A stretch of DNA of 64,000 nucleotides from Sanguinoderma infundibulare (Eukaryota; Basidiomycota; Agaricomycetes; Polyporales; Polyporaceae). A program made the position numbers and the translations under genes. This document shows, piece by piece, positions 46,162 through 56,577 of the stretch. The DNA lies in contig JAVLRN010000014.1 of assembly GCA_032821775.1 (NCBI GenBank), positions 62,001-126,000 of the forward strand, written 5' to 3'. A model generated the notes under the pieces. The model was given only the letters and a program-made list of their open reading frames with translations. It did not search any database and had not been told where the DNA came from. Each line of letters opens with the position of its first letter. The stretch's first letter is position 1.

Positions 46162-48508
46162 ATGAGGTCCGCCTTCCTACGCCTCTTCGCTCGCTTCCGC
46201 AAGTCCAAGCCCGCCGCTGCCGTGGTCGTGGTCGAGTCCGTTCCACAGGCCGTCGTCGTCCCCGCGGTCGAGGAAGCAGATGGAGTCAGCAACCCAGCGG
46301 TGCGTCTCAACCTGAAGCTAGCTGTGGGTAGGGAGGCTTACAAGTAGGTGGCCGAGTAGAGTATGCTTGACATTGAAGAATGTCAGGTCGTCGACGGCTT
46401 TGTCTTCGCAAACCCCCCCACGGCATCCGTCCAGCCCCGTACGAAGCGCGTTAACTGGAAGAGCCTGTTCAAGCGAGGCCTCTCGGAGGGTGCAGTGGAA
46501 CAGCTCACGGTGGACGACTTCCGCGTCCTCTCTGTGCTCGGCCAGGGCGGGCAGGGCTGCGTCTACCGCGTTCAGCACCACACCAACATGCGGTCGTACG
46601 CTATGAAGGCGGTCCGCAAGGGCGAGGACGACTACAAATTCTACGGGAGCCTCTTCACCGAACTGTTCGTTCTGAAGGCGGTAGCCGGCCTCCCGGGCTT
46701 CGTCAACGTGCACGCGACCTTTCAAGACGACGAACATTTCTTCATCGTCATGGTGAGTCGCGCGTTGTCCTTCATCGCGCTATCATGATTCTGAAATTTG
46801 CACAGGATGCGTATACGGGTGGGGACCTGAATTCCGAGATGGCTTTGAGGAGGAAGTACGACGAGGATACCGCGCGCCAGTATGCCGCGCAGATCGTACG
46901 TCTTCGTATTCGTTCCTCGATGCATCGCCTCACGATGAACCTCAGGCCGTTGCGATCGAGGCCCTCCACCAGCGTCGGATTGTTCATCGCGACATCAAGC
47001 CCGAGAACATCTTCCTCGACGCCAACGGGAACCTCGTTCTCGGCGATTTCGGTCTGTCACGCACGTTCGGGCGCTCAGCCACCGAGCAGCCGTGGCGGAA
47101 AGCCGGGGTCGAGGATTGGCAGCTTCCTGAGGACCGCGTGGGGTACATGCAGGGTGGAGGCGACGTCGAGAAGATCGGATGCGGCACCCCCGGTTACGCG
47201 GCGCCTGAGATGTACGTCAGGGATGGGCACTCTTACGCCTCCGACCTCTTCTCGTATGGTGTGGTCTTGTTTCGGATGCTGAATGGCAAGGTGAGTTTTT
47301 CTAGCCTGTCGCTTTACGGAAAGTACTGATTGGAGTAGTGGCCGTTCGGGATGGACGGCGTGGTGGAGGTCGACGAGCTCGCCCACCGTACGATTCGGGG
47401 CAAGTTAAGGGTCAACGACGACGTGAGTCTAGAGGCTGCGGATCTCCTCCACTTGGTATGTGGCTTTGCGTTCGGTTTTCAGCATTCTCGTTTTTGACCT
47501 GTTCTTTGTGAAGCTCCTGGCGAAGGACCCGTGCAAGCGTCCGAACTGGGGCGCGATCAAGAGCCACCCGTGGTTCCGGTCTGTGTAAGTGTTGGAGTTG
47601 CACCTAGTATGCCGCGGTGGGCTGACGAATTCTGTAGTAACTGGGATAACGTCGCTCCCAGTCCTCAGCTTCCAGTTATTGGTGTTCCTTCGGAGCCGGT
47701 AGGTCATTGTTATATCGGGCCACACATCACACGCTAACATCATCTGCAGACCGCAGCGGCGCGGTCCGTCAAGTTCGGAAAGGCGTCCGCCCAGGAGGGT
47801 TCTCGCTACCCTTTCTGGAACTGGACCGCCCCCGACTTCTCCTCCGAGCCCCCGCCTTCCGTGTCAGCAACGCTCAGTGTTTCATTCGTCACTGCCCCAT
47901 CCGTCTCCTCTGCAGCTTTCGTCACTGCCTCGTCCATGTCCTCTCGAGTTTCATCACCGGACTCCGACGACATCGCGAAGATCACCGCGATCACGGACCA
48001 GGCCACCCCGAGCGTCGATGTCGCATCGGCCACCTGCAGTGCCTACACCACAGCGTGGCCGTCCGCCGCCTCTTCTCTATCTATCTCGGTCTCACCGGAA
48101 TTCAGCAAGGACGTCGTGACGGACCTCTCCCCCAGCACGAGTTCATACAAGGTGGACCACTCGACGCTGTGGGCCACCTCCGAGTGCGACCGCGCGTTCT
48201 CCTTCGGCTTCAACCCCAGCGCCACGAAGAGCGTGTCGGTCCCCTCGGTGCACTTGGTCGCCCCCCAGGCCGTCGATTATTCGCGCGATTCCAGCGAATC
48301 GAGGTCTTCAGGCGCGGGATCCCGTTCGACCTCCACTGCCGTCTCGAGCACTGCGTGCTCAAGCGGCAACCCTCCGTATTCTTCGCCGTCGTCCCCGCGC
48401 AAGCCGTGGGGTAAGGTGAAGCGGTGGTGGTCGGCTTTGAGAGGGAAGAAGGGCTGTCGTCGTCGTGACTCCGCAAAGTCCGACGCTTCCGACGTGGGGT
48501 CGCGGTGA
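46162..48508 (+). CDS. Ser/Thr protein kinase K4, intact
   Basis: Eight exons, 46162-46299, 46387-46752, 46806-46895, 46946-47290, 47339-47455, 47514-47584, 47638-47698 and 47750-48508, give 648 residues. Exons 3 and 6 have exactly the lengths of their K2 counterparts (90 and 71 nt). The domain has LGQGGQGCVYRVQH, YAMKAV, VHRDIKPEN, GDFGLSRTFGRSATEQPWR and GTPGYAAPEMY; here YAAPEMY replaces the usual APE(V). The N-terminus is short and basic (FLRLFARFRKSKP), lacking the proline-rich linker of K2. The tail keeps the PDSDDIAK motif, a long Ser/Thr-rich stretch and the basic Trp end WGKVKRWWSALRGKKG, but lacks the TPDIL block. The second exon could instead start at 46360. Substrate unknown. Confidence 0.87.
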
Positions 48509-49202
48509 CGGAGTGCGGTCTGATTTGCAAGTTTCAGGGCATTCAGTGTGGATATATTGGAAGGTATCTATCTTTTTGCGAGGTTGTGGTCTCATACTCG
48601 GGTTGGTATATAGCACCTTTGCATATAGCCTTTACGTTTACAGTACTAGCAGCATATACTACACCCCCTAGGAGGGTGTCAGTACCTTACCGGCTCGTGT
48701 ACCACTTGATAGTATTCACTGACTCTGACTCGAACGCAGCAATTGCATGCAAATTTCAAAGACAGACTCCTGATTGCCACTGACGGTCCGGGTTTGAGGT
48801 ACTGGGCAAGTTGGTTCTTGAAGACGAGCGCTACGCGTTGCCTTGTTCGGCAAAATCCGGGACCGATGTTCTCCGCCCTGATTGACGTGGCAGTGCTGCA
48901 ACTGCCCTCAGCTTGCCACTTGCCACCTGTGATCGCATACCGTTTTCATTCTCTCTCCCTGACCTGCCCTTGCATTCAAAGTTTCTTTGCAAAATTGCCA
49001 TGTATAGGCTGACAAGAGCGGATCCGTGCAGACAACACCCACACTTGTCAGTTTTCGGCAAGCAGCGCCGCATGCGAGCTCGGCCCCATACTCGTCAGCC
49101 TCCGCAAGCCTCAGGGATGAGCGCACCAGCCGAAGCTTAGATGCTTCGTCGTTCTCCCAGCCTCTCTGCTTACCGCCATCGGGCAACGGGTTCTGGGCGA
49201 AC
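48509..49202. other. Intergenic region between kinases K4 and K5
   Basis: No gene. The two kinases are head-to-tail with about 700 bp between them, as expected after tandem duplication. Antisense open frames over the K5 first exon were not considered real. Confidence 0.5.
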
Positions 49203-51054
49203 ATGCAGCTTATCATGAAGCGCCTGTTCCACTTCAAGGCTTTCTGCCCTGGTGTCGGCAAGAATCCCAAGACGGAGCAGGCCGACGTCAAGACCCTGTC
49301 CACGATCGCGATCACCCCTCCGCTCGATGACATGAATGGCTACATAGACGATAGCCCTGGCAACCTGGTACGTCGTGCCCCGTTGTCAGCACTACTTATG
49401 ACCACGACGGCCAATATGCTGACGTAATCCGCCGCAGATCATACGCGACGTCCAATGCCTCCCCGTCGTCGCAGGTTGTTCGCCCCCTCTTATCCAGCAC
49501 CAACCTCTGACTTTCGACGAGTCCAAGCCCACCGTACCATATTTCAGGGCGAAGGCACGCGCTGAACCTCAGTCCCGGCCTATGCCCCTTTCTCTCGCGG
49601 AGCAGCGACGCAGGTTCATCGCTAGTCTCCCGCCGCCGCCTCCCCTGCCTATCAATCATGCGACTCAGCTGGGCCTCGAGCTGTTTAACTGGACACATTT
49701 CTTTCAAGACGACCTTCCCGACGACTTCGACGATGAAACGCAACTCTCAAGCGCAGATCAGGGCTCGGAAAAGCTCAGCATGGATCAGTTCCTCGTACTC
49801 TCTGTTCTCGGCGACGGCGCCGGCGCGCAGGGCAACGTCTACCTCGTCAAGCACCACGCTAAGATGGTCTACTACGCGCTCAAGGCTGTTCGCAAGGACG
49901 AGATCGAGAACGCGTTCTACGGCAACCTCTTCACGGAACAGTTTGTACTCCGGATGGTGGCGGGCGACCCGCGGTTCCTCAATCTGCAGGGAATGTTCCA
50001 GGACGACGAGTATTTCCACATCCTTACGGTGAGTCGCGTCTCGTCCTTTCGAGAGCCTGTGTGATTTTAACTTCTGTTGTAGGACTTGTATGCGTGTGGA
50101 GACCTCGGAACCGAGATGCGTGAGGTAGGGAAATACGAAGAGAAGGTTGCGCGCAGGTATGCCGCCCAGATCGTAAGTCTTCGGGTTCCTCCTTCGAGCA
50201 CGACTTCACGATATAGCTCAGGCGCTTTCGATTGAAGCCCTGCACAAGCGTCGCATCATCCACCGCGACATCAAGCCCGACAACCTATTCCTCAACTCAC
50301 GCTACGACATCGTACTGGGCGACTTCGGACTCTGTCGCACATTTGGACGCACGGTCACCGAGCAGCCGTGGCGCGAGGCCGGGGTCCAGGCCTGGACCCT
50401 GCCAGAGGACCATGCCGGCTACGACCTGGACGCAGGAGACGTGTCGACGAAGGTGTGCGGTACGCCGCGCTACATCGCGCCGGAGGTGTACGGCCTGAAC
50501 ACAGATGGGCGTTACTCGTACGCGGCGGACATCTTTTCGTTTGGTGTGATCTTGTACGAGATGCTGTATGATGAGGTGCGTGTCTTTAGAGCATGAGAGT
50601 CGAACGGTTGATGCTCACAGTGCGATGTGACAGCTTCCATTTGGGATGAAGGACGACGAGAATGTTCAACGCCTGATTCTTCGCACAGTTCACGGCCGGC
50701 TGAAGGTCGATAATCGTGTGAGCGAAGCAGCGGCTGACCTTCTTCGCATGGTACAGTCTTCTCTGCTCGGTTTCCGAGTCCATGTTGTTGATAGCTCCGT
50801 CGCTGCGAAGGTGTTGGAAAAGGACCCAAGCAAGCGTCCGAGCTGGGAGGAGATCAAAGCTCATGCGTGGTTCCGCTCAGTGTAAGTTGTTCATTTACAC
50901 ACTTTCAAAGTTGAGCTAACGAAGTACTGCAGTAACTGGGATACGGTTTCACCCAAGTCCCAACCGCCAACCCCCATCATGTTCGATCACCCCGAACCGG
51001 TACGTCATTACATCTAAGTCGAAACCCCGCGTACCAACACCATCTACAGACTGA

Positions 51055-51666
51055 CACGCTCGGAAAACCAATATTTTTTGTCCCTAAAAATAGGCTGAAA
51101 AATGTTAATGAACATGTCACTTTTTGCCGAATGTTATCCCCCGTATAGAACTTGAAGTTTAAGATTTCTCTAAATGTTCGCCCAAAGTTGACGTTTTGGG
51201 CCGCGTTCCGAGGCCAACAAAATGTGATGGAGAATGTCATGTTCTATTGGCTGCACAACATTGCGGAGAACTTCGAGTTTTAATGAACATTCAAACTCAG
51301 ATGACATTTAAAGTTCTCTGCTGAAATGGTCAATAAACTTGAAGTTTTTAGCAACATTTACCGAGTTTTATGAGAACTTCAAGTTTATTGACCATTTCAG
51401 CGGAGAACTTTAAATGTCATCTGAGTTTGAATGTTCATTAAAACTCGAAGTTCTCCGCAATGTTGTGCAACCAATAGAACATGACATTCTCCATCACATT
51501 TTGTTGGCCTCGGAACGCGGCCCAAAACGTCAACTTTGGGCGAACATTTAGAGAAATCTTAAACTTCAAGTTCTATATGGGGGATAACATTCAGCAAAAC
51601 ATGACATGTTCATTAACATTTTTCAGCCTATTTTTAGGGACAAAAAATATTGGTTTTCCTCGTGTG
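51055..51666. mobile_element. 612-bp palindromic fold-back element (E1)
   Basis: Two 292-bp arms, 51055-51346 and 51375-51666, are inverted copies differing at about 9 positions, with a 28-bp loop. The ends read CACGCTCGGAAAACC and, inverted, CACACGAGGAAAACC. A 3-bp duplication, TGA, flanks it (51052-51054 and 51667-51669). It sits 5 bp into the last exon of K5. No transposase is encoded; the small open frames inside the arms are by-products of the palindrome. A 3-bp target duplication with CAC-starting ends recalls CACTA-type transposons, which would supply the transposase in trans. Confidence 0.88.
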
Positions 51667-52927
51667 TGACGAAGCCCGCGCTGCGAAGTTTGGCAAGCCA
51701 CTCTCCCACGGGGATGCTCTTTATCCATTCTTCGACTGGACTTCTCCAGAGCTTGACTTGCAGCCGTCCGTATCGACAACAAGCATGTATGAGGTACTCC
51801 GCGACTGGATGCCGACGCCGGACATCCTCGCAGTCATGGGATGGCCCGTGGACTCGTCACATTCCGTGTTCACGACCTGCCCCCCGGTCAAACCCGTGCC
51901 TGCTCACCACACCCATCAGGAAAAACCACCCAAGCTAATTCAATGCCTTTAGTACAACTATGATCTAATGAAGCTACTTTCAATCTAACTGGATCTAATT
52001 TGATCTAATTAGTACTAATATTGTACTAACATGCAGGGACATCTTTATAATTGTAATAATATGCACTATCACTTGGAAGGTTGTACTAAGTAGTACTACT
52101 TTGGCACTACTTTAGACCTATTTTCATGTATTGAGACAATTGCAACATGCTGGTACAGTTGAATGCTTCAACATCACATTCAGCATTATTCACAGCACAA
52201 ATGACAGCGAGGAACAGCATTATAAGCCACACTATGTAGGGACACCAATGAACATACATTACAATACACATACACCACAGCAAGAACATGTGAAATTACT
52301 AAATCTGAGATGAGAGCCGACAGACGATAGAGAGCAAGGGCAAGGGGACCAAACATAAGTAATTACTACCCTATGATCTCCGCCCAGACCCACGCCCACG
52401 CCTCCTCATCCTCCAGTCGCCATCTGTCAAGGGCGTCGAGCTCGAGCTGGAGCCGCGGACGCCGTCCAAGGAGTTCGAGCCATGGGTGTCCTGAGCGTGA
52501 GGCCAGCGGCTGTGACGACATTCACTGTCAGGCGAGAATCGCCTGTCGTTGCAGGCATCGTGCCAGCGAACTAGGTCCTCGGCAGAAGGGATGGAGGACA
52601 AGCATAGGCGGCAGGGCAGACGGGTTGGCGACGTCAGACACTAGGCACCAAGGGAAGGGAGGGGGAAAGAGGGGAAAAGAGGGGAAAGAGGCCCAAGCAT
52701 TGTTGATATACGCGATGCAACGACCAACCTCATGGGTCCCTCGTGCCCGCTAAGGTGCCTTGGACAGAAGCAGCCAGCCGGATGCGGATGGAAGACATTT
52801 TGGGTCCGCGTGCGCGCTCTTGTCTCCCGGTGTTCGGTGATGCACACCATACGATAGGGCTCCTGATCGATCCTCACCACAGCGTGGAGATCTCAGAGGC
52901 AGACGTGGACTGAGAACGAGATAGACT

Positions 52928-53249
52928 CACCGAAACCGAAGAGGAACATGCGCTTCGAGAGCGTCGTGGGCTCGGGGTAGACGTTAACGCTGTTTGCTGC
53001 CTTCACGTCAGTGCTGCCATCTCAGCGGCCTGGTTCGGGTTCGGGTGGGTGGAGGTCGGGAGGCGATCGTGACTGTGCGGTCGGCAGCAGAGTTCATCTG
53101 CACGGGGTGGACCCTTTGAGAACACGATGAACGTGAGCGAGTCGGCAAGGGATGGGCACAGCAGCGACATGTGATGGGGGAGCCGCAAAGGCGAGATCAG
53201 ATGTGATATGATGAGAGTGCGTTGAGCACTTACTGGGTCGAGCGGCGGG
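52928..53249 (-). pseudogene. Captured host gene fragment, unknown
   Basis: On the minus strand a segment encodes VNVYPEPTTLSKRMFLFGF and ends at a GTGAGT donor; another donor GTAAGT follows an upstream piece near 53235. The order exon, donor, exon, donor suggests genomic DNA of a membrane protein gene was copied into the element. The family is not identified; the block resembles the region just before a first membrane helix. Confidence 0.4.
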
Positions 53250-53468
53250 AGTCAGTTGGATGAAGAAAGGGAGGGGCGGGATCGCAGTGTCCGTTTAGGG
53301 AGCCGGGCTTCTGCTGCAGGTCTTCTTGTGTTTGTCGCGCATGGTCGCACTAAAATGACGACTGGAATGGGGACCTCGTCCCCCAGAACAGATTGCGGGG
53401 GCTTCTGAAGACGGTCAGACGAGGATGACGACGTGACGAGTGGGAGGAGAGACGAGGGAGTGTCGGAA

Positions 53469-53530
53469 GTCTTAGACGCTCGATTCGGTGGCGCCACAGG
53501 TGACGTGCCACTGAATCGAGCATCTAAGAC
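53469..53530. repeat. 24-bp inverted repeat within E2
   Basis: Arms 53469-53492 and 53507-53530 match as inverted copies at 22 of 24 positions, with a 14-bp loop. Both arms sit in a GC-rich part of the element between captured fragments. Confidence 0.75.
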
Positions 53531-53705
53531 TTTCCACTTTCCTCCCACTGGCCACGTCGCACCTCTCTCCTCATGCTCCTCACCCATTTCCTCCCCCGCC
53601 TTCACCATCCCTGCTGCGCTGAACGCACAGAACCCTGAGCTTAATGCTACGCAAATTCACACGGTCGCAATCTGTCACCTCCCATATTGCTGTGACACCT
53701 GCGCA

Positions 53706-54220
53706 ATGGCGTCCACGACCCTCACCGTCCTCGACGTCAGCCTCAACAACCCCAGCATCATCGGAATCGACGCTCTCGCACCCATGCACGCTTTCAAGGG
53801 CAAGGCCGCCCGCTCGTGGCAGGATCTCCCCGCAGAGATCGTCAGGCATGTCTCTCATCTCGCTTATTGGTCTGCGCCACTGTCGGGCCTAATGTCCTGT
53901 CCACGTCCAGGCTGATCATGACCTATTATCTCCTCGACCTCTCCACAAACGGCTGCATTCCAAAAACATGGGAGCCCCGAGAACTCTGGCCGCAGCGCTT
54001 TGCATTCACCACCTACCACGACGCCGTCCAGATGGCCTATCTCAAGATACTCGTCCCATGGTGGACGCACCATCGTGAGTGTCCATTTATGCGCCTCGGA
54101 CCTTGCGATCTGCGCCATTCTCGTTCCCTCTTTTCCCTCTCCCTGCCATGCTTCTTCATTTTGATGTGTCGACGTGTTCCGCGTATGAGTGTGTCTTCTC
54201 GCCTGCTCAATTGCGGCAGT
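53706..54220 (+). pseudogene. Captured 5' part of an F-box-like gene
   Basis: ATG 53706 starts a frame with a DALAPMHAFKGKAARSWQ stretch and DLPAEIVR, an F-box-like start, followed by a GC-AG intron (53847-53911 approximately) and LIMTYYLLDLSTNGC, PKTWEPRELWPQRF. This block resembles the N-terminus of uncharacterised proteins common in Agaricomycetes. It stops being recognisable after WWTHH, near a donor at 54073. Only the first part is present, so it is a copy, not a gene, though a promoter could have come with it. Confidence 0.45.
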
Positions 54221-54495
54221 CGCACTCCCGAATATTACCCGAGCAAGCTGCACATCCCCGCATGCAGAGAGCAACGGTGTGCGGCATGACGTGAACCCTT
54301 CTCGTCGCTCTCGCTACCTTTGCAGGAGAGCTGCTGGAGTTGTTCGATGAGATAAATCTTGGCGTCGCAGAGGTGAGTCTCTCAAGAGCATCCGCAAGGG
54401 CCTCGCTTCCATTGTCAAGCGGGTCGTTGATCCCCTCATGGCTGGCAGTATCACAGAGAATTCGCGAGCAAGTCCATGAACGGGGTGCCAGGAGT

Positions 54496-54695
54496 AATGG
54501 CATTGCTATCCTTGCGCATGCCCCGAGGGCAAGGTATGTTCACGCAACACGCTTCATGACTTACAATGTAACTGACCATTGGTTTCCCCCAGCTTCCCCC
54601 GGAGACTGAAGAGGACATGGTGGTGGAAATCTTTACCTGCACGAAGCGTGTCGTCAACATGATTTGTCCACACAAGCTCCTCTTTATGGCCATTG
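54496..54695 (+). pseudogene. Captured RAT1/XRN2 exonuclease fragment
   Basis: Two adjoining exon pieces separated by an intron (GTATGT to CCCCAG) encode the conserved 5'-3' exoribonuclease block. The first reads NGI, then after a small frame slip PCxxPEGK; the second reads [14 protein letters not shown], then [16 protein letters not shown], ending at a GTGCGT donor. In RAT1/XRN2 this is the NGIVHPC region through the MAxDGVAPRAK region of the catalytic N-terminus. The intron was copied too, so the capture was at DNA level. The substitutions RP to CP and R to H in the second block and the slip in the first show decay after capture. Confidence 0.78.
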
Positions 54696-56100
54696 GTGCG
54701 TCTGCTCATGATCTAGCATGATCACTCCCACGCTGATGATCCTCGCTATTTACCCCAATCAGCATCGTTCGCGCCACCGGGGCTGCTCAACCTTGTGTGG
54801 ACGGTCCTCCCGCTCCCGCGCCTCCGCCAGCAGCCTCGAAGACATGCTCTTCGAGGCGACGACCACCAGCGACAACAATGCTATCCACCCCCACAGCCAT
54901 TGTGCTGTCCACTCTGTACAGCATCTGGCACGCCACCATTCGACTTCTCCCGGGTGTGACTATCACCTTGGAGTGTCAACGCCTCACCCGGCTTCTCTGT
55001 AGCTACAGCAATGTATTAGTGATGTTCAATATACACTTTTCATGTCTATCTTCTACATGTGTGCAAGTTCTGGACAGCCAGCAAATCTCTGAGATACTGA
55101 ACCTTTAGTCTTGTATTAGCGACCATTAGGAGGAATTAGATATAAAGTAGCACTACTATAGTGCTATAATACCTGCTATGAGATGGGGTAACCTGTCTAA
55201 ACTAGAGCTAATGTCACTAATCCTCTAATTTAGAACTAATTCCTACTTTTTAGATGTATTTCTACCAAATTAGCCTGGGGAGGTTTTTCCAGAGCCCCCA
55301 CCGTGGTTCCTGGTTCGCTCAGTACTCACAAGTCGTGCTTGGCGATCGTTGTCGAAGCGCCCTTCGATGGTCCTATTGCCTTGTCCGAGCTGTCTTCGCC
55401 CATGTCATCTACCTCCTCGACCACGGTCAAGGGCAGCCAGCAAGACATACGCGAACACGCCGCGCAACCAGAGTGCGATTCTCTGATCTGTGGAACGCCC
55501 GCTCTGTCCAACTCGTCTTGCTCTATGATATCCTTTGACTCCGACGACATCGCGAAGGCCATGGCGATCATGGATGAGGCCATCCAGGACATCCCTCTCG
55601 ACGACTATGACGACGACGACGACGACGACGGCGCATCAATCAACAACAGTCTCGACGCGATCCTGTGCTCCCCCACGACTTCTACACTTCCGGGCGCGAT
55701 CTCGAGGCGCTTGGGCATAGATGTCGTCTCTGACTTCTCCAGCCCTGGTCCGGGCTCGACTTCAGGCCCGTCGGGGAACTCTAGCATCTGGGAAAGCTAT
55801 GCACGCGACGGCCTACCCGATGCGGATGCGACAGGTGTTACGTCGCCGTCGCATCCGAGCTTCAAAGAGTCGGCCTCTTTGGGCTCACGATCGCGAGGGT
55901 CTAGCGATACCCGCATCTCGACCTCCACCGCCGAGACGGGATCAAGCACCGCGTGCTCGAGCCGTCCTCCGTCGTCGTCTTCGCGGGCCTCGTGGGGTAG
56001 GCTGAAGGGGAAGGCGGAGGGCTGGTGGTTGTCACTAGCGTCGGCGGGGAGTAAGGGCGCTGGAAGTCGGGAGGAGCGGAGGGCGTCCGACGTATCGTGA

Positions 56101-56577
56101 TGAAAAGGGACCTTTGCAGAGTTACATGAACGTTGCACTGCGTTAATTGTTTACTTTACTGGCTCAAGTAAGTGGGGTTAATCTCGGAGAGGTCGTGTAT
56201 CTTCCGCTTGAATCAATAGCACATGTCTGTAGACTTATACTATAGCTTACTGTTGTACTCGTAGTTCTTACCCGATCGCCTGTGTAGCACATAGTATGCA
56301 TCCTTTGACGTTTTGTTTTCACTTTGCATGAACGCTGGACTCAACAAACAGCTTCCAGTGTGCAGAACTCCCAGACCCGGTCGATCGAGTGTATTCGTTC
56401 AATAATACCAGGCGGAGTGGAAGGCATACGCGAACAGAGATACATGTACACATCTAACACGGACGAGGAAGGCACCAGCATAAATAATCAACAGCAAGTC
56501 CACGAGAGCCGGAATATAGGGAGACCGACGCGAGGAATCACAGCATAGAAGCAATTCATGAAGCTGCCGTGATCGGT
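56101..56577. other. Intergenic between K5 and the zinc-finger gene
   Basis: Convergent 3' ends; no gene. AT-rich 3' untranslated sequence of both genes is expected here. Confidence 0.5.

Larger units (their letters stand above)
51917..55292. mobile_element. 3.4-kb non-autonomous element with captured gene pieces (E2)
   Basis: The ends are inverted repeats: left GGAAAAACCACCCAAGCTAA from 51919, right (inverted) GGAAAAACCTCCCCAGGCTAA ending at 55290, each followed by ATTT/ATTC. AT-rich subterminal DNA with many TCTAAT and TAGTACTA words lies inside both ends. The middle is GC-rich and carries pieces of host genes with intact splice signals, among them a RAT1/XRN2 fragment. No transposase was found. 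It interrupts the tail exon of K5 between codons for PAHHTH and APTVVPGS. A target duplication was not identified with confidence. The same terminal sequence recurs at 63968. Confidence 0.72.
49203..56100 (+). pseudogene. Ser/Thr kinase K5, interrupted by two mobile elements
   Basis: Exons 49203-49367, 49438-50028, 50083-50172, 50222-50575, 50634-50750, 50811-50881 and 50933-50999 match the K2 structure one for one; the last exon starts at 51050 and ends at 56100. It is cut by a 612-bp palindrome (51055-51666) and a 3.4-kb element (51917-55292). Removing the first with one TGA copy restores frame; the second also leaves the tail open. Kinase motifs are intact: YALKAV, IHRDIKPDN, GDFGLCRTFGRTVTEQPWR, GTPRYIAPEVYG. 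The glycine loop reads LGDGAGAQGNVYLV, two residues longer than in K2. The tail has MPTPDIL, FDSDDIAK, an Asp run and the basic end. A stop inside the palindrome (about 51148) would truncate the protein after the kinase domain, so a tail-less kinase may still be made. Confidence 0.82.

Noticed and set aside
51481..51669. Small open frames inside the palindrome
   Set aside because: The same peptide is read from both arms because they are inverted copies. No domain and no sign of coding constraint.
51911..55300. Target duplication for element E2
   Set aside because: Left flank ACCCATCA and right flank AGAGCCCC do not match convincingly at any length from 2 to 8, so no duplication was claimed.
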